DNA of 31,438 nucleotides. It comes from UBA2922 sp035352555 (GTDB lineage: Bacteria > Bacillota > Clostridia > Oscillospirales > Oscillospiraceae). The stretch spans positions 1 through 31,438 of the forward strand of contig DAOPXW010000021.1 in assembly GCA_035352555.1 (NCBI GenBank), in the 5' to 3' direction. Below, piece after piece: positions 29,154-31,438 of the stretch. A model generated the notes under the pieces. It was not told where the DNA came from, made no database searches, and worked only from the letters and a program-made list of their open reading frames with translations. The stretch's first letter is position 1. Every line of letters begins with the position of its first letter. The position numbers and the translations under genes were made by a program.

Positions 29154-31064
29154 ATGAAAAAGATAGTTTCCATCCTCCTGTGCGCCGCGCTAATGGCGGG
29201 CCTGTGCGCCTGCGGTCAGAAGCCAGTCCAGACCGACCCGGTGAAGACGGTCAAATCCGCCGAGCAGCTGGTGCATTACGGCAGCTACAGCGATATCTAC
29301 GCCGCGCTGAAGAAAGCGCGGGAGCAAGATGCCAGCGGCGGCTACAGCGGCAGACCTGGCGTCTTCAACGCCGCCGCAGCAACGGGCACCGCCGCGGATA
29401 AGACCGCCGCCACCGGCGCCGAGACCTCCGCCTCCGCCGGCACGCAAAACGTGGCCGCCGCGCCGGACTATTCCGCCACCAACGTCCAGGTTGCCGGCGT
29501 GGACGAGGGCGACATCGTCAAGACCGACGGCAAAAATATCTATGCCATCAAGGACCGGGAGCTGCTGATCTACCAGCCCGACGGGGCGTCCACCAAGCTG
29601 CTCTCCCGCGTCACGCTTTCCGGGGAGAACGACGGAAAGTACCCCATGGAGCTGTATATTTCCGGCGACCGGCTGGCTGTGGTTATGTCGGAGTATACCT
29701 ACTATGTGATGAACGATACGGCCGCGTCGGGCAAGGCGGTGTCTTCCGCCGCAATGATTGCGCCCGGCGGCTACGGCACCAACAAGGTCACCGTGGCGCT
29801 GTACGACGTCTCCGACCCCGCCGCGCCCAAAGCCCTCGCGACCTTCGGGCAGGACGGCAGCCTCCTCACCAGCCGCCTCTATGACGGCAAGCTGTATCTG
29901 GTCACCAACCACTACGGCACCGGCGACCTCGTGGAGGGCCAACCCAAAACCTTCGCGCCCTGCACCTATCTCAACGGGACGGCCACGGCCATTCCGGCGG
30001 CGGACATCGTCTCCGTGCCCTCCCCCGCCGACAACGGCTACGCCGTGATCTGCGTGTTCGACCTTCAGAGCGCCACGGCGGCGGGCACGCTGTCTGTGCT
30101 GGGCGGCGGCAGCACGCTGTATATGAACACCGAGAAACTCTATCTGGCCGATACGGAGTATAACGACACTTCCTCCGCAGCGCGCACCGAGAGTGTCTAC
30201 ACCGTGGTGGACCACAGCTGCAGCAATACCACCACCCTCACCGCCGTCACGCTCTCCACCCTCACGGCGGACGCCTGCGGCTCCGTGCCCGGCACGCTGC
30301 TGAACAGCTATTCCATGGACGCGTATGACGGGCATCTCCGTCTCGCCGCCACGAATAACGCCTACAGCTATTCCGTCTATACCGACAAGAGCATGGGTTT
30401 TGAAAACTACAAGTATCCCGACGACCAGCAGCAGCAGACCAACGCGCTGTATGTGCTGGATTCCGGCCTGAACATCGTGGGGAGGGCGGAGAACCTTGCC
30501 GCCGGCGAGACCATCTATTCCGCCCGGTTCGACGGCCCCGTGGCCTATCTGTGCACCTATGAGCAGACCGACCCGCTGTTCGCCTTCGACCTTTCCGACC
30601 CGGCCAACCCCGTCAAGCTGGGTGAGATGAAGATCACCGGCTTCTCCGACTATCTCCATGTCTGGGCGGACGGGCGGCTGTTCGGCCTGGGCCAGGCGGC
30701 CACGGAGCAGGGGCAGGTCACCGGCATGAAGATGGTGATGTTCGACGTGTCGGACAAAACCAACGTCTCCGTGAAGGCCACCCTCGATCTGGGAGACACC
30801 TATTCCGAGGCGCTGAACGATCCCAATGCCATTCTGGTGAGCCCGGACAAAAACCTCATCGGCTTTGCCACCAACAGCGGCTATACGTTCTACAGCTATT
30901 CCGATGACGCGGGCTTCACCAAGCTGGCCTCCGTTGCGGGCGGCGACTGGGACTATAATATGCGCGGCCTCTACATCGGCGATTTCCTCTACATCGTGAG
31001 CCAGAGCGGCGTCACCGTGGTGGAACTGGCATCCTATACCACCGTGGCCACCGTCGCCGTATGA
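29154..31064 (+). CDS. Secreted lipoprotein with C-terminal beta-propeller domain (PF09826 type)
   Basis: 636 residues from ATG 29154, behind AAAAGGGG. The lipoprotein signal ends LCAC, with the Cys at 20. A Ser/Thr/Ala-rich stretch (about 55-110) precedes the family hallmark TNVQVAGVDEGDIVKTDGKNIYAI (about 115-138, quoted here in full as it defines the family start). After that, repeated blade-like units include VALYDVSDPAAPK, AFDLSDPANPVKLGE and MVMFDVSDKTNVSVK. Such proteins are exported, sometimes calcium-binding, and of unknown function. It has its own terminator and lies between the liv operon and prfA without sharing a transcript with either. No dockerin, LPxTG or other anchor besides the lipid is visible. 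Confidence 0.85.
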   Translation: MKKIVSILLCAALMAGLCACGQKPVQTDPVKTVKSAEQLVHYGSYSDIYAALKKAREQDASGGYSGRPGVFNAAAATGTAADKTAATGAETSASAGTQNVAAAPDYSATNVQVAGVDEGDIVKTDGKNIYAIKDRELLIYQPDGASTKLLSRVTLSGENDGKYPMELYISGDRLAVVMSEYTYYVMNDTAASGKAVSSAAMIAPGGYGTNKVTVALYDVSDPAAPKALATFGQDGSLLTSRLYDGKLYLVTNHYGTGDLVEGQPKTFAPCTYLNGTATAIPAADIVSVPSPADNGYAVICVFDLQSATAAGTLSVLGGGSTLYMNTEKLYLADTEYNDTSSAARTESVYTVVDHSCSNTTTLTAVTLSTLTADACGSVPGTLLNSYSMDAYDGHLRLAATNNAYSYSVYTDKSMGFENYKYPDDQQQQTNALYVLDSGLNIVGRAENLAAGETIYSARFDGPVAYLCTYEQTDPLFAFDLSDPANPVKLGEMKITGFSDYLHVWADGRLFGLGQAATEQGQVTGMKMVMFDVSDKTNVSVKATLDLGDTYSEALNDPNAILVSPDKNLIGFATNSGYTFYSYSDDAGFTKLASVAGGDWDYNMRGLYIGDFLYIVSQSGVTVVELASYTTVATVAV

Positions 31065-31080
31065 CAGAAAAATCTGAATG

Positions 31081-31113
31081 AGCCGGCGGAAGCGGTGCTT
31101 CCGCCGGCTTTTC
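31081..31113 (+). terminator. Terminator after the beta-propeller gene
   Basis: AGCCGGCGGAAGC (31081-31093) pairs with GCTTCCGCCGGCT (31097-31109) around GGT, followed by TTTT. Confidence 0.88.
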
Positions 31114-31116
31114 ATG

Positions 31117-31145
31117 TTTACACGCCGCCTTGAATGTGGTAAAAT
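31117..31145 (+). promoter_or_regulatory. Promoter of prfA
   Basis: TTTACA (31117-31122), 17 nt, then TAAAAT (31140-31145). The predicted start near 31152 leaves only about 11 nt before the ATG. Confidence 0.7.
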
Positions 31146-31162
31146 CTTTCTTCGGTGATTGT

Positions 31163-31438
31163 ATGTTTGAAACGCTCATAAAGCTGGACGACCGGTATGC
31201 CGAGCTGAAAAGCCGCATGGAACAGCCCGCCGTCTATTCCGACGCGGACGCCTATGCCAAGTACGCCAGAGAGCTGCGGGAGATCGAGCCCGTGGTGCTG
31301 AAATACCGGGAATTCGCCCGGGCCCAGGCCGACCGCGAAGCCGCGCTGGCGCTGATGGACGACCCGGAGATGAAAGCGCTGGCCAAAACCGAATACGACG
31401 AGGCCGGCGCGCGCGCAGATGCGCTGGCCCGGGAGCTT
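31163..31438 (+). CDS. prfA: Peptide chain release factor 1, N-terminal part (cut by window edge)
   Basis: 92 codons are present: MFETLIKLDDRYAELKSRM, then VYSDADAYAKYARELREIEPVV and ALMDDPEMKALAKTEYDEA. This is the helical N-terminal domain of RF1; the GGQ and PxT regions lie beyond the window. RF1 ends translation at UAA and UAG. The ribosome site is weak (GGTGA) and the leader short. No prmC can be seen. Confidence 0.9.
   Translation, partial: MFETLIKLDDRYAELKSRMEQPAVYSDADAYAKYARELREIEPVVLKYREFARAQADREAALALMDDPEMKALAKTEYDEAGARADALAREL

Noticed and set aside
1..31438. CRISPR arrays, insertion sequences, integrase or toxin-antitoxin genes
   Set aside because: No regularly spaced repeats, transposase or recombinase motifs, or recognisable toxin-antitoxin pairs were found on either strand.

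Overview
The window looks like chromosome from a GC-rich anaerobic member of the Clostridia, most like a gut Oscillospiraceae/Flavonifractor-Oscillibacter type organism. This is an inference from gene content, not a database match. The evidence is strong AGGAGG ribosome sites, acetate kinase, a 2-hydroxyacyl-CoA dehydratase/activase pair, a DUF134 + NifX-like pair, a Liv amino-acid ABC transporter, and an L21-L27-Obg operon.

Layout. (1) 1-967, minus: a two-component system (OmpR-type regulator, then a sensor kinase running off the left edge). (2) 1112-1278: tRNA-Leu(CAA) with a clear promoter and terminator. (3) 1429-10191, plus: a tight seven-gene run with several 4-nt or longer overlaps: uvrB, a CapA-family protein, polA, a zincin peptidase fused to a dead phosphatase domain, rimI, tsaD, radC. 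It joins DNA repair and tRNA t6A modification. (4) 10224-15278: visibly AT-richer accessory DNA. It holds a spacer with DnaA-box-like words, a tRNA-Thr(CGU), a broken DUF4213-type gene, and a three-gene membrane cassette: a DUF58 protein, a TgpA-like membrane protein with no transglutaminase core, and an exported protein carrying only one lobe of a BtuF-like binding protein. A second tRNA 3'-end-like sequence closes the segment at 15246-15278, so it looks like an old island inserted at the tRNA gene. No integrase is visible.

(5) 15310-18260, minus: two overlapping genes for an ATP-driven low-potential iron-sulfur enzyme of the 2-hydroxyacyl-CoA dehydratase type; the activase is fused to a second dehydratase-like domain. 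(6) 18335-19322, plus, divergent from (5): a DUF134 regulator with a cysteine-rich tail and a NifX-like protein with a His/Cys tail, the latter behind a perfect 32-bp palindrome. (7) 19321-21394, minus: rplU, rpmA, obgE, with promoter, leader and internal terminator. (8) ackA (minus) and, divergent from it, tmcAL (plus), which uses acetate for tRNA modification. (9) 24029-29104, plus: a complete livJ-H-M-G-F branched-chain or related amino-acid ABC importer with promoter, intercistronic hairpin and terminator. (10) 29154-31064: a large lipoprotein with a beta-propeller domain. (11) 31163 onward: the start of prfA.

The best candidates for something new are the three-gene cassette in the tRNA-bounded segment (no MoxR ATPase, no transglutaminase, half a binding protein), the peptidase-pseudophosphatase fusion, and the dehydratase/activase locus facing a NifX-like carrier. 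Everything was read by eye from sequence and translations; no searches or folding calculations were run.
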